The position numbers and the translations under genes are program-made. This document shows, piece after piece, positions 20,072 through 30,600 of a DNA stretch of 64,000 bases. Numbering within the stretch: position 1 is the stretch's first letter; every line of letters starts with the position of its first letter. The notes beneath the pieces are model-generated. The model was given only the letters and a program-made list of their open reading frames with translations. It was not told the DNA's origin and ran no database searches. The DNA is from Puccinellia tenuiflora (lineage: Eukaryota; Streptophyta; Magnoliopsida; Poales; Poaceae), in NCBI GenBank assembly GCA_012064385.1, contig QRDG01001893.1, positions 721,113-785,112 of the forward strand. Direction: 5' to 3'.

Positions 20072-21167
20072 TGGCTCCCACATAATTTTCAATAGGTTTG
20101 ACCATAATTTTGTGTTACTTATTCAATACGTTTTTCATAGAGTACAACTAAATGTGCTTGATGTGGTTAGCTAGTATATTTGTTCTTTTTTAGTGTTGCA
20201 ACTGGAGCCATACTCGTAGTATTGTTATATATTTTACTATTGCCTAATATTTACTGCAGGCAAAAGAAATGAGAGGAGAATTGTATGCTTACGAATCTGA
20301 GTTATGGTGGTACACATTCTCAATTAGTTCTTTCAACACTCCTGGGTCCAGAATACAAAGTTTATACATGTATGCTTATCTCGGTGTGATGTTGTGTTTG
20401 TTCACTTCTATCTGCACCAATTAATAAATCTGCATCACATTTTCCTTTTTTCTGAAACTATGCACCGACTTTCAGTAATCAAAAGATCTCAGCGATCAAG
20501 GATTGATCTTGCAGGATACTGTGGCTCCAGATTCTGACAGAAGCACCGATGCTTTACCGACATATACATCTCTTCATGCTTGTATTCGATCTTATGGCTG
20601 CATCAAAGTTATCCTATATTTTGGGAGATGTTGTCAAGATTGTGTTGTTGATGCCATTGCAAAGGACTGTGTGGACTCCTATTTCTAAGCACTTATCTTA
20701 ATACATTCTACAAACAATGGTTGTGACAGACATGAAGAAGGTATTTAAATTCCGAAATTATTGTAGGGGAATTTGCTGCCCTTTGTTTATTTTATTTTTG
20801 ACACATGTCGCATTTCCTTGCTGTCTCACTTTCTAGGCAGATTTCCATTGACCAAGTTTTAAGCATGGCATCACATCAAATAATAAAGCCATTATTTTTT
20901 TTGAGGGTAATTATTGGCAGATCTGGAGGAACTCGATTGATCAACATAGTTGGCAATTTGCTCGCTCCCTATCTGGGTAAGTCAAGCTGGCCGTGTATGG
21001 TCAGGCCAGCCCAGTCCAACCCAACGTGTAGAGAAAACGCTCTGCCCTCCACTACTGGCCCATATCGGAACGCACTCCCAAAGACATCCGGATTCGAAGT
21101 CGGTTAATTTGATCCTAAAATAAATTGAAATCGATCGTTCTCGAGAAACAAAAAAAAAAAGGAAACC
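20072..21167. other. Intergenic, possible decayed exons
   Basis: Two short exon-like stretches follow acceptor-like sequences (ttactgcag at ~20258; cttgcag at ~20513). They read short open peptides that I do not recognise. No domain is found. The A-rich sequence just before 21168 is the leader of the DUF3615 gene. Confidence 0.4.
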
Positions 21168-23540
21168 ATGATCGATCCGATGCCGCCGCCGCCGCTCCAG
21201 CCCTACGACCCGACGAGGGGCTTGATCTCGTGCTTCACCAAGCACGGCCACGCCGATGACACTATCTCAGCCGACACGGTCGCGGCTCTCCGCGACCTCC
21301 TCGTCGACCACTACGAGGACGCGTTCCGGCGACTGCCCGTCGACGACGTACCAGATGGCGTCGACCTGGCCCATCTCATCGACCGCGGCGGCCTGTGCCT
21401 CGGCCTTCTCGATCCCGTCACCAACATCGTCCTCAACACGGTCTCCCTCCTCCCGCACGGCTTCCACACGAACACTAGGCCGGCTCCTTCCGGTCCCAGG
21501 CGGCGCCAAGGGAGGAGCAGGGATTCATGGCTCACCGTCGCGTGGACGTCCAGCCTGTGCCTCCTCGAGTTCATGCGCGTCTACTTCGGGCATCTCACAC
21601 AGGAGCAGGCCGGGCGATACCTCGTCTGGGCGCGCGGCGACCTCGCCATGGCAGTCCTGCTCGTCGAGCACGAGCTCTACGCCGCCCGGCCCGCCCTTCC
21701 CGACCCTCGCTCTGGGAGGACGCGGAACTCCCTCCGGCTCGCTGCCACACACGTTAAGCACCCTTGGCCGGACCACCTCGTCTCGATCGCGACGGCATGG
21801 CTACCCCGGGATCTCCTCGAGACGCTCGCCCCGGTTCTGCGACAGGAAGGCGGCAGGAATATGCTCACCGTCCACGAGGTCAAGACCATCGTCCACGCGC
21901 TCCAACGCCAAGACGACATCTCCGCCATGAAAACCATGCCGCAGTCGCCGACGCTTGAAGAAGCTGTAGGACCTGTAGTCGAGCGCACTACAAGCTGCGC
22001 CGACCTCGGAGATGGGCGGATCGCCTACACCACAGTCACCATCGTCCAACGAGCCGGCGACCACATCGCATCCCTGCGCCGTCCTCAAGACATGGACTCC
22101 ACGCTATCCTCCTACTCCACTCACGCCGCACCGCCGGTGCCGGGCACGACGAAGTGGCCGCCAATAGACTCCCCATGCTTGTCCGTCCGGTCCTTCGGCG
22201 AGGACGCCAGCACGTGCCCGTACGTCCGGTCACTGCAGATGTCCCTCTGCGGTGCCATCCACGGCTTCTACCTCAGGGCGCTTGCCATGCTGCCTAGCCA
22301 CGCCGCGCGCCAACACGTCCGCGGAGTCCTCCTCGCCGGCCACTGCTACGGGCCCATGGACCCTGTCTCTAACATCGTTCTCAATGCCATCTGGTACGAC
22401 GTCAACTACCCGCTCCACCCGCTCCCAGACGCCGATCACCGCACCCAGGTGCACGACATTCTGGACTCGCTCACCATGCTCCGAGCGGTATCCCGCTCCC
22501 TACAGGGCCTTGTTGCCCTCCTGCATGCCACCTCCGGCCAGAAGCTGCCACTGCACGAGATCCTCAAGTACCTCTGCTACACGCAGTGCGACCTCTCCGC
22601 CATGCTACTGCCACATTTACGCCATGATGGGAGCTCTCCAAACCAGTTTGCAGCCGCCACAACTGCCGCTCGACACCCGCAAGCATCTGCCATGGCAGCA
22701 CTTTTTGCATCCCTGGCACCGACGACGCTGGAACAGCTCCGGTCGTTGATGCTGAGTGCCACCGCCAACAACGCTCCGCTGTCCTCCGAGTCCTTGACCC
22801 AGATATATAACATCCTCAAAGAAGAAACCTTGGCGACGAAGATCCCATGCCGGCCACGTCCTGCCATTCCCTCCCACAGGGCGTTGAGCATTCTCGCAAG
22901 GAAGAGAAAAGCCTATGATCACCAGCAGGTCTTCATCCGTGGCACGATCGAAAAGTTGCTGCAGGAATACGCTCTTGGCCATCCTTCAGAACCGAAATAT
23001 GATCTGGATTTTATATGCGGGGTGGCTCTAACTGGACCCTCTCACTATAATCAATGCTACCACGTCAATTTCATGGCGGCTACCAAATCGACCAGCAAGA
23101 ATACGCTCTTCTTTGCCGAATTTTGGGCTTCCTATTCATATAACAATCAGTCGAAGACACCCATCTGTTGCCCTCTACCCGAACCGTATTGTTTGGGTAA
23201 GATACTATATAAGCGTTACATAATTTATTCTTGCAAATTCCAGATTATGTTTTATGCTAATTTGGTTTCATCTCCAACAGGTCGCTGCTATTATGGCCGG
23301 CAGTCGGCACGTAAGATCGCGTATCCGGATCATTCCATCGACCACTTCTCGAGCGACATTACGCACGGAGGACTGGATGACACAGACGGCACACTAGACG
23401 CGGACTTTCTGTACTTCGACTCCGAGAGGGACGTGGAACTCGCGCTGGTCCTGGGGAGGATGGCAAAGCAGGAAGAGGTGATTCAAAGTTCATATACTGG
23501 AAGGCCTTCTCAATATTGGAGCATTGCTCGCCCTTGCTAA
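21168..23540 (+). CDS. DUF3615-domain protein with duplicated N-terminal module
   Basis: Intact gene. The unspliced frame is 790 residues. A canonical intron (GTAAGA...TCCAACAG) at 23197-23280 is 84 nt long, divisible by three and stop-free, so the spliced product is 762 residues and the retained-intron form is also open. The N-terminal half holds two related modules around LLDPVTNIVLNTVSLL (~residue 85) and PMDPVSNIVLNAIWYD (~residue 400), each preceded by a helical segment with Y..A...LP. The C-terminus is the grass DUF3615 domain (KYDLDFICGV, HVNFMA, TLFFAEFW, ICCPLPEPYCLG|RCYYG, KIAYPDHSID, DADFLYFDSERDVELAL). Function is unknown for this family, which is expanded in grasses. The ATG is in a clean A-rich leader context. 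A copy of the last exon lies at 63424-63635. Confidence 0.85.
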   Translation: MIDPMPPPPLQPYDPTRGLISCFTKHGHADDTISADTVAALRDLLVDHYEDAFRRLPVDDVPDGVDLAHLIDRGGLCLGLLDPVTNIVLNTVSLLPHGFHTNTRPAPSGPRRRQGRSRDSWLTVAWTSSLCLLEFMRVYFGHLTQEQAGRYLVWARGDLAMAVLLVEHELYAARPALPDPRSGRTRNSLRLAATHVKHPWPDHLVSIATAWLPRDLLETLAPVLRQEGGRNMLTVHEVKTIVHALQRQDDISAMKTMPQSPTLEEAVGPVVERTTSCADLGDGRIAYTTVTIVQRAGDHIASLRRPQDMDSTLSSYSTHAAPPVPGTTKWPPIDSPCLSVRSFGEDASTCPYVRSLQMSLCGAIHGFYLRALAMLPSHAARQHVRGVLLAGHCYGPMDPVSNIVLNAIWYDVNYPLHPLPDADHRTQVHDILDSLTMLRAVSRSLQGLVALLHATSGQKLPLHEILKYLCYTQCDLSAMLLPHLRHDGSSPNQFAAATTAARHPQASAMAALFASLAPTTLEQLRSLMLSATANNAPLSSESLTQIYNILKEETLATKIPCRPRPAIPSHRALSILARKRKAYDHQQVFIRGTIEKLLQEYALGHPSEPKYDLDFICGVALTGPSHYNQCYHVNFMAATKSTSKNTLFFAEFWASYSYNNQSKTPICCPLPEPYCLGKILYKRYIIYSCKFQIMFYANLVSSPTGRCYYGRQSARKIAYPDHSIDHFSSDITHGGLDDTDGTLDADFLYFDSERDVELALVLGRMAKQEEVIQSSYTGRPSQYWSIARPC

Positions 23541-23624
23541 TTGTGTAAAACGCTTGAGTGGGTGCCTCTCAAGTAGCTTACTTGGTATGCTGCCTCTGTT
23601 TGGCTTATTTAGAGTTGAACTAAG

Positions 23625-24170
23625 ACTGTGTGCAACACACCCGCGTGTGTTTAAAAAACGGAACTCAGACACGAGTTTATGAGAAAGAAAAATATCCTCC
23701 AATGTTTAGCTGTCTTATTATTAGGATCTGCATGTCAGGAAAAGGGTTTACTCCCATTTCATTTACGAAACCAAAAGCTACAGAATCCTCCAGCCTTACA
23801 CAACATTACAGCCTATATCACACCAAAATCAAATGATTTTTTCCCGCAAGTTTTCATAATTGTAGCTAACACATTAGAGAAAGCAAACTAGGAAAAACAA
23901 AGAGATAAAAAAACAGGAGATGCAACATCGGAAGTCACACGAGTCTCCACCCATCGCAACCCCTGTGATTTTCTTCATTTTTCCAGTCTCGGAGTCCACG
24001 GTGGCTAGCTTCTTCTTGCCCCCAAAAAGTTCCATCCCCACCTTAGCGCAGAAGGTTGGCTGGTCCTCTGCTTCACCTGCAACAAACTCCACCACTGAAT
24101 CTAACAACAAAATCGAAAGATAACAGAGGAGGGCTCATGAAGCCACCTGCCGTGAAAACATGCAAGGTTA
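23625..24170. repeat. Segmental duplication, copy 1 (intact)
   Basis: About 546 bp matching 26825-27146 plus 34426-34670 in the same order and orientation. It starts 'gtgtgcaacacacccgc.tgtgtttaaaaaacgg'. It runs through 'gatgcaacatcggaagtcacacg' and ends '...gggctcatgaagccac.tgccgtg'. No gene is recognised in it. It lies just downstream of the DUF3615 gene. Confidence 0.88.
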
Positions 24171-24227
24171 GTAGCTTTCGAAATACTCCCAACAAAACCC
24201 AGTAGCTATCCCTCACTATGTCACGTC

Positions 24228-24515
24228 CATGGTTTGGGTAACCGGGCGGGATTTCCGGTTACCGGTCGGTAACCGCAAATCCCGAGCACCCCCGGGAAAT
24301 GGTCATACCGGAAAAAAAATCCCGAATTTTTTGAAATTTTTGAATTTTAACGTATTTTGACAAAATAATTACCAAAATTTAACCAATTTTTTTGAATTTC
24401 TGAATTTTGGTTTTCAAATTCGTCCGGTAACCGGTCGGGATTTTCCGGTAACCGCGGTAACCGGAAATCCCGACCCCCCTCGGGATTTTTTTTACATCCG
24501 GTATCCAAAACCTTG
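24228..24515. mobile_element. hAT-like MITE, 288 bp
   Basis: 8-bp target duplication GTCACGTC at 24220-24227 and 24516-24523. Terminal repeats: left CATGGTTTGGGTAACCG, right reverse-complemented CAAGGTTTTGGATACCG. The interior is built from many 'ggtaaccg/cggttacc' and 'gggattt/aaatccc' inverted motifs, so the whole folds on itself. It has no coding capacity. Confidence 0.85.
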
Positions 24516-24529
24516 GTCACGTCCTCCAA

Positions 24530-25075
24530 TTTAAGGCACTTTCTTAGAGGCATTATTGTAAACTGCCACTAATGTTTACTTTTAGAGGCACTTCTATAAG
24601 TATTGCCTTAAAAAGATTTTATTTAGAGGCACTAATCAAAAGTGCCTCAAATGGTTACTATTTGAGGCACTTTTAAATGCCTCAAATAGTATCCAATTAA
24701 GGCATTTTTCAATAGTGCCTCCATTAACTATCATTTAGAAGCACTAATCAAAAGTGCCTCAAATTGTTACTTTTTGAGGCACTTTTATATGCCTCAAATA
24801 ATATCCAGTTAAGGCACTTTTCAATAGTGCCTCCATTAACTATTATTTAGAAGCACTAATCAAAAGTGACTTAAATGGTTACTATTTGAGACACTTTTAT
24901 ATACCTCAAATAGTATCCACTCGTGGCATTTTTGAATAGTGCCTCCATTAACTATCATTTAGAGGCACTAACCAAAACTGCCTCAAATGGTTGCTATTTA
25001 AGGCACTTTTAGATGCCTCAAATAGTATCCAATTGAGCCACTTTTGAATAGTGCCTCTAAACTTAATGATTCAAA
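24530..25075. repeat. 112-bp tandem array with AGGCACT/AGTGCCT inverted motifs
   Basis: 'actaatcaaa' marks units at 24631, 24743, 24855 and 24967, an exact 112-bp period. Each unit contains 'agtgcctcaaat' and 'atttgaggcact' as an inverted pair. This organisation resembles the subterminal region of a CACTA-like element, but no CACTA terminus was found beside it. Confidence 0.85.
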
Positions 25076-25869
25076 TCAGCTACAAAACAAATAGAAGAAT
25101 GGCACCATACTTATAGCATTTACATACTTATAGCAAGCATACTTCATCTACATATAGAAGTACAACACCATCACAGTGCAAAACCATACTTCATCTAGCA
25201 AATCCATGCTGCACATCACACTGCACAAGTACATCCAACAAGTATAGCACCATATTGTTCACATGCTGCACTTCACAGTTCACATGTTCATGCAACAAGT
25301 ACAACACCATTTCACATGTTGCACCACATTTCAAAAGTTGCACCACACAGTTCACATTCTTAATAGATAATTAGTATTCTAGGTAGTTAATACTCTAGTT
25401 AACTAATACAACTGCATGGCCAGAAGTTTGAGTCATTTAAGCTTATATTCATCGAAGACAAAGATGTATATCTCTCCCTCGTTCATCTTGTATGTCTCCA
25501 TAGCTTTTGCCATGACAAATTCATGATGTAGCCTACAAACTTGAAAAATCATAACGCGAAACTCTTTATATTATAGACTACACCGAAATGACAAATTCAT
25601 AAAAGAGTTGAAGATTTGAAACACTATACTATGATTTGTACAATTGTCATTTTTGTGTAGGTCAAAACAAAAGTTATTTCAAACTGAAATTTTGCACGTT
25701 TGTAGAATACATTATGAGAACATCTAGGATATTTTTCACATTTGTTTGAAGCTCTGAAATATGATTTATTCAGATGAGGCGTAGAAAAAAAATTAATAGG
25801 AGATGCTTCGGTCAGCTCGCAGCCACAAAGTATCAAACTCTGACTGCTTCTTGATACGAAGCAGATTAG
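25076..25869. other. No gene seen; TE-like
   Basis: Contains irregular repeats of 'gttcacatg.tgcac', 'acaagta.a.caccat' (25140-25350), and AT-rich sequence. It is probably interior DNA of the same degenerate DNA transposon as the 112-bp array. No open frame with a domain. Confidence 0.4.
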
Positions 25870-26640
25870 ATACCCGAAGTCAACACACACACAACACACC
25901 ACACAACGCACGCACGCACGCGACCCACCACCCGCACCAACCCAGCGCCGCCTCTCTCCTCTCCTCCCGATCGCCCCCGATCCCGCCGGCCGCCCTGCCC
26001 CTCCGCCGCCCAGCCACCTCCGGCTACCACATCAGCCAGCCCCTCTATCCCTCACCCGCTGCGCCCGACCCGATCCAGATTGAGCCGCCGCCCCGGTGCC
26101 CCTCCTCTCCGGAGGCCAGGCTCCCTCCGTGGCACCGGCACCGCCCTCGTCACCTCCTCCGCGCTCGTCATGGCCGCGTCGGCCTACCCTTCCTCGGCGT
26201 TCGCCTCCGACTCCTCCCCCGTGGCCCTCGAGGCCGTGCGGCAGCTCGTGGCCCAGCCGGGCATGAGCCCCCCACCCCGCGCCGCGCAGCGAGCGGCCCT
26301 GGTCAGGTCCACGGCCGCGGAGCCCCTCGACGTGCTGGTGGTCGGCGGCGGTGCCACCGGCTGGGCCACCTCCTCCCGATCCACCAAGCTCATCCACGGC
26401 GGTGCGTGCGCTGCCACTTCTTCCTAACCCTAGGTCCTTCGGAGATTCTCCTTTAATTTGTGCGTAGATCCTTGAGATATTGTTTCCAATGTGAATTGGG
26501 GTCAGCGTGGTGGGTATTGGGGGCTTGCGCACGCGATGGAGCTTGGCGTCTTGAAGTGGTGCTGCTGCTTGGGAGCGGGGATGGCGCCTTGTCTCTGCTG
26601 GTGTAGGGTAGTTCACTTGCAGATTTACCAGTCAATGCAT
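25870..26640 (+). pseudogene. Truncated first exon of FAD-dependent glycerol-3-phosphate dehydrogenase (SDP6-like)
   Basis: The frame at 26080-26427 reads an organelle-targeting-type N-terminus, then PPPRAAQRAALV, PLDVLVVGGGATG (FAD-binding glycine motif) and SSRSTKLIHGG, followed by a donor site (G|GTGCGTGCG at 26401/26402). These are landmarks of the mitochondrial FAD-glycerol-3-phosphate dehydrogenase that feeds electrons to ubiquinone. Between GGGATG and TSSRS about 25 expected residues are missing (family knowledge), and the original start appears mutated (TTG at 26080; first in-frame ATG at 26170). CA-rich and CT-rich sequence at 25870-26079 looks like its 5' UTR; 26402-26640 looks like its intron 1. 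All later exons are absent: a captured or duplicated 5' gene fragment. Confidence 0.75.
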
Positions 26641-26824
26641 ATGTAATCGATCTATAATTTCTCCATGATGCACGCCCACAACACCCTATTGCAAGTAAAA
26701 TTCTTCATCAAAATGTATGTACAACATGCATATTAGATAATGGATTACGATAGACTATCAAGCCATTATACATCTATATTGATGCTTGATGGGTTGTACC
26801 CATTATACATATGTTTGATTAAAA

Positions 26825-27146
26825 AACTGTGTGCAACACACCCGCATGTGTTTAAAAAACGGAACTCCGACACGAGTTTATGAGAAAGAAAATATCCTCC
26901 AATGTTTAGCTGTCTTATTATTAGGATCTGCATGTCAGGAAAAGGGTTTCCTCCCATTTCATTTATACGGAACCAAAAGCTACAGAATCCTCCAGCCTTA
27001 CACAACATTACAGCCTATCCCACCAAAACGAAATGATTTTTCCCTACAAGTTTTGATAATTGCAGCTAACACATTAGAGAAATCAAACTAGGAAAAACAA
27101 AGAGATCGAAAAACAGGAGATGCAACATCGGAAGTCACACGTCTCC
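26825..27146. repeat. Segmental duplication, copy 2, left half
   Basis: Matches 23625-23945 closely (for example 'gtgtgcaacacacccgcatg', 'atcctccaatgtttagctg', 'gatgcaacatcggaagtcac'). It stops abruptly at the LINE insertion point. Its last 16 bases are the LINE's target duplication. Confidence 0.9.
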
Positions 27147-27310
27147 CCCAACATTGCGTTGGTGAAACCCTTGGAATGCGCGAGATTGTTGGGAACGGAG
27201 GCGACTTGTTGGCGACCCGATGGCGACCGTCGCCCCCTTCCTCCGGTGACCGCCGGCGTCCGTCCTTCCCCGCTGTGCTCTGACTCCCTGGCCCCCTCCC
27301 CAGGCGGGGG

Positions 27311-30300
27311 ATGGCGCCGGAGTCCTTGCGCGGCCGGAGCTGGGCCGATGTCGCCGACGAGGTCGCCGAAGAGGAGGCCGCGCTGGCTGAGATGGCGGCG
27401 AGATGCGCGCCGCCACCTTCGCCGACGCTTGGCGAGTTCCTGGCGCTTGCTCGCCTAGTCCCCTCCCCCCGTCGCCTCCCTACTCGCTGGCTGCCCCCCC
27501 GCCCTTCGCCGCCGTCGGCTCCTTCTCCTCCGCGTCCCCGTTGCCCCCCGGTCGCCGTCCGCGGGCGGGCGCCCGCCACCTTGCTCCCTCCGCCGTTGGG
27601 TGGGTCGATTCTGGGGAGGCGCCCCGGGAACGACCCCCCTTCAGCCCCCTGGGGCTGGCGGCGGCGGCTCCGGCGCGGTGCCCCCCGGCGGCGTCTCCTC
27701 CTGCTGCTCCTGGCGGCACGGGGCATGGGATGGGGGTCGCGCCTGGTGGGCCGGTGCTGGGCTGTCGGCCCGTTCTGCCCTGGCGGAGCCAGGATGTTTG
27801 GGCGGTGGGCCTCGCCCCCGCTGGTAAGCCGGCCCAGCCCGTCGGGGCCTGGCTCTGGCTTCAGAAGGGTGCCCTCGATCTGGGGCTAGGGTTCCCCGCT
27901 TCCCCCGCCCAGATCGATCGCTTCCGTGCTTCCGCACCGTCCGTGTCTCCCCGCCGCCGCCGCCCTTCACCACCTCCTTCGCCGCCGTGGTCGCCATGAA
28001 GCGCCACCACGAGGACGACGTCCATCCGCGTCGCCGCGCCCGCTCTCCCTCCCCCCACTCCCTGCTGCCCCCGCGCCCCCGCCTTCTTTGCTCCCCTACC
28101 GCCCCCAGCGCTGCGCGCTCCGTCGCCGCCTCGCCGGTCGCCGGAGCCCCGGTCGTCCCGCTCGGCCCGGGTGGGGGACCGCCGCTCCCCGCCCCGCTCC
28201 CGTCCGCGTTCCCCCCGCCGCTCCGGGTCGCGTTCTTCGCGCTCCCCTCGCCGTTCCTCCCCGCCGGCTTCCCATCGGTCCCGGTCGCCGCCCCGTCGGG
28301 ACCCATCGCCGGAGGCCCTCCGCCGGGAGGGGGCCCTGCGGCGGGACCTTCTCCACCGGTCCCCCGCGCAGCCCCATCCCCTGTCCCCGCGCCGCCAGGA
28401 GCCCTATCGTCGTAGCTCGCCCGGTCTGCCACGGGCGGAGCTCCCCTACGTCCCCCCACGTCATGCTCCTGCTGACCCCAACCTTCCCGCCTCCGGTGCT
28501 GCCGTCCCTCCTCGCCGCAAGAAGAACAAGAAGAAGCGTCCCTGCCCGAGCTCGGGTGCTTGTACTGGGGGTGTCCAGCGTGGGACCCCCTCGGTGCCGG
28601 CGCCGGACGCGCCCAGCAGATCCTCCCCCGCTCCTCCGGCTCAGGCGGAGCTCGTCGAGAATGGACGCGCCCGCAACAAGTGCTTCAACTGTGGTCTTGT
28701 GGGACACTACCGGTCAGAGTGCACAGAGCAGGAGGGATGCCTGCTTTGCGGGGACCCCTCTCACCGCGTCAGTGCTTGCTCCGTCGGCGGTCGTCAGCCG
28801 CGCCGCCCCCAGCTGGAGCTCCTGGGCCAGTCCATTGGTGGTGGGTTCTACTACATCGACATTGGCGGCGTCCAGCTCGCCGTGCCGGAACACCTGGCGG
28901 TGGTGTCCATTCTCCCGGACCAGCTCCCGACCATGTCGGCGGGTGTGACCGTTGACCTCATCCGTGACGAGTTCTCCCACCTGATGCCCGGGGGTTGAGT
29001 GGAAGGTCCGGGAGATCTCGGCCACTGCGTTTGTCGTGGTGTTCCCGTCTGCCGCCCTGCTGAACATGTGCTCTTGTGGCTCCACCTTCACCCTCCCCCT
29101 CAACAAGCTCCAGGTCTCGATCAGGCCCTCCTCGACCGACCCCGCTACCTCGGCTACTCTCTTCTCGGTGTGGGTTCTCCTGTGGGGGATCCCAGATGAG
29201 CTCAAGACTGAGGAGATCCTGGAGGCGGTCTCCAAGGCCGTCGGCAAGCTGGTCGAGATCGACTCGCGCTCCCTCGCCGGTTCTGGCCCAGCTCGTATCC
29301 GGATTCTGTGCCCGGACCCGGCGGCTCTCCCCGGCCCGCTCCCTCGCATGTACTTCGGCTTGGCTGGCCGGGGTGTGTCCGTCGAGCTCGATGCCTCCTC
29401 GCCCTCTGGTGCTTCCCCTCGACCTGTGGGCTCTCCTCTTGGCGGCCCTTCCGGCGACGAGGACGCCTCTTCCGGGGGGGACTCCTCGGACGATGATGGG
29501 CCGGGGGGGGTCTTCCGAGGCGCCTCCCCCTCCCTCTCAGCCCCGCCCTCGGCCGATCCGCCCCCCAGGCTGCTGCCCCACCCCAGGCGGGGGTGGCTTC
29601 GGCGGCCGCGGGGGCCCCCTGTGTGCTCTCTGTGCCGCGCCTGCCGCCCGCCTCGGGGCCTGCTCCTCCTCCCCCTCCTAGGGCTCGCTGGCACCTCCTC
29701 TCTCCGGTGGCCCTCCCAGGTCCCCTCGTGCTGACCCGTTGCGTACCCTGGAGTTCCCACTCCAGCAGTACGGGTCTAACTTTGGGCTTCCTGGCCTTGA
29801 GGTCGCTGCCCGGGGGACCTCTCCCACGGCGGAGGTGGTGGACTCTGGGAGTGTTGGGATGATTGTCATGCCATCCTCATCGATCCGCTTGGCTGGGGTG
29901 GTGTGCTACACCCTCTCCCCGGGTTCCACCCCCACCTCTCCTCTCGGGTCTCCTCCTCCGGGCCCGTCGACCCCTGGCCCTGGCCCTCTGGTTCCGGCCA
30001 CAGCTTCCCTCGACACTCCTGTGGCTGCCACTAGGGACCCCTCCCCGCGCCGTCCCCGTCCGACCCCGCCCCCCCCCCTCCCGCCATAGTGCCCGGCTTG
30101 CGCGTGCCAGAGCCGGGGTTGTGGGGACCGAGCCGACCGTGGCAGCGATGGCTGCGCGCTGGGCGGCTGCTCGTGACCTCCCTTCAGTACTCTCCCCCTC
30201 CCCCTCCTTCCCCCCCCTTCGGGATCTCGTTTTTCTATTCTTGCCGAGGTCCCCCTGGACCATCTTGCGCAGGTTGCTTCAGATTGTGGTATTGTGTTCC

Positions 30301-30590
30301 GTGGCGAGTGTGGACCTAGGGTGGAGCAAATTGAGGCGATTCGGGCTAAGGAGATCTATGAGGGAGCCCTTGCTGCAAGGAGGAGCGCGCGAAGGAGGGC
30401 TCCCCGCAGTCTGGCCCGACGCAGTTGGCATCAGGCTCCAGCACTCCTGATCCCCCCACCACGTGTGAGGCTCCCCCCCTCGCGTCCCCTTAGACGGGGG
30501 GGGGGTCGCGGGGCCGTCCGCCCAAGCCTCCGTCCCAGCCCTCGACGCGTGGTAGGGCTCGCTCGGCCTCCCGGAAGGGGCCCCCCGATG
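27311..30590 (+). pseudogene. LINE ORF1 (nucleic-acid-binding, frameshifted)
   Basis: The likely start is ATG 27311 (RGRSWADVADEV). The Ser/Arg/Pro-rich basic region then appears in another frame (28171 on, SRSPRR repeats). Two CCHC knuckles follow: CFNCGLVGHYRSEC and CLLCGDPSHRVSAC (about 28681-28780). The frame then closes at a TGA (28996-28998) after a G run. The continuation, one base out of phase, is a DUF4283-like domain (KVREISATAFVVVFPS, VWVLLWGIPDELKTEEIL, ~29010-29400). Later fragments (30260-30390, VASDCGIVFRG) are in yet other frames. ORF1 proteins coat LINE RNA. The extra base in the G5 run at ~28988-28993 and at least two more shifts destroy it. Confidence 0.75.
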
Positions 30591-30600
30591 GTATATCCCA

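Noticed and set aside
20503..20688. Exon of a host gene (LQDTVAPDSDRST...)
   Set aside because: Good acceptor-like site, but no recognisable family, partner exons or donor; kept only as intergenic.
24530..25075. CRISPR-like regular repeats
   Set aside because: Eukaryotic context and no spacer/repeat structure: the whole 112-bp unit repeats.
27600..28700. Several long Gly/Pro/Arg-rich frames on the minus strand of the LINE
   Set aside because: Shadows of GC-rich ORF1; the + strand carries the CCHC knuckles.
29739..30089. 116-residue + frame as a separate gene
   Set aside because: Lies within frameshifted LINE ORF1 and contains no independent domain.
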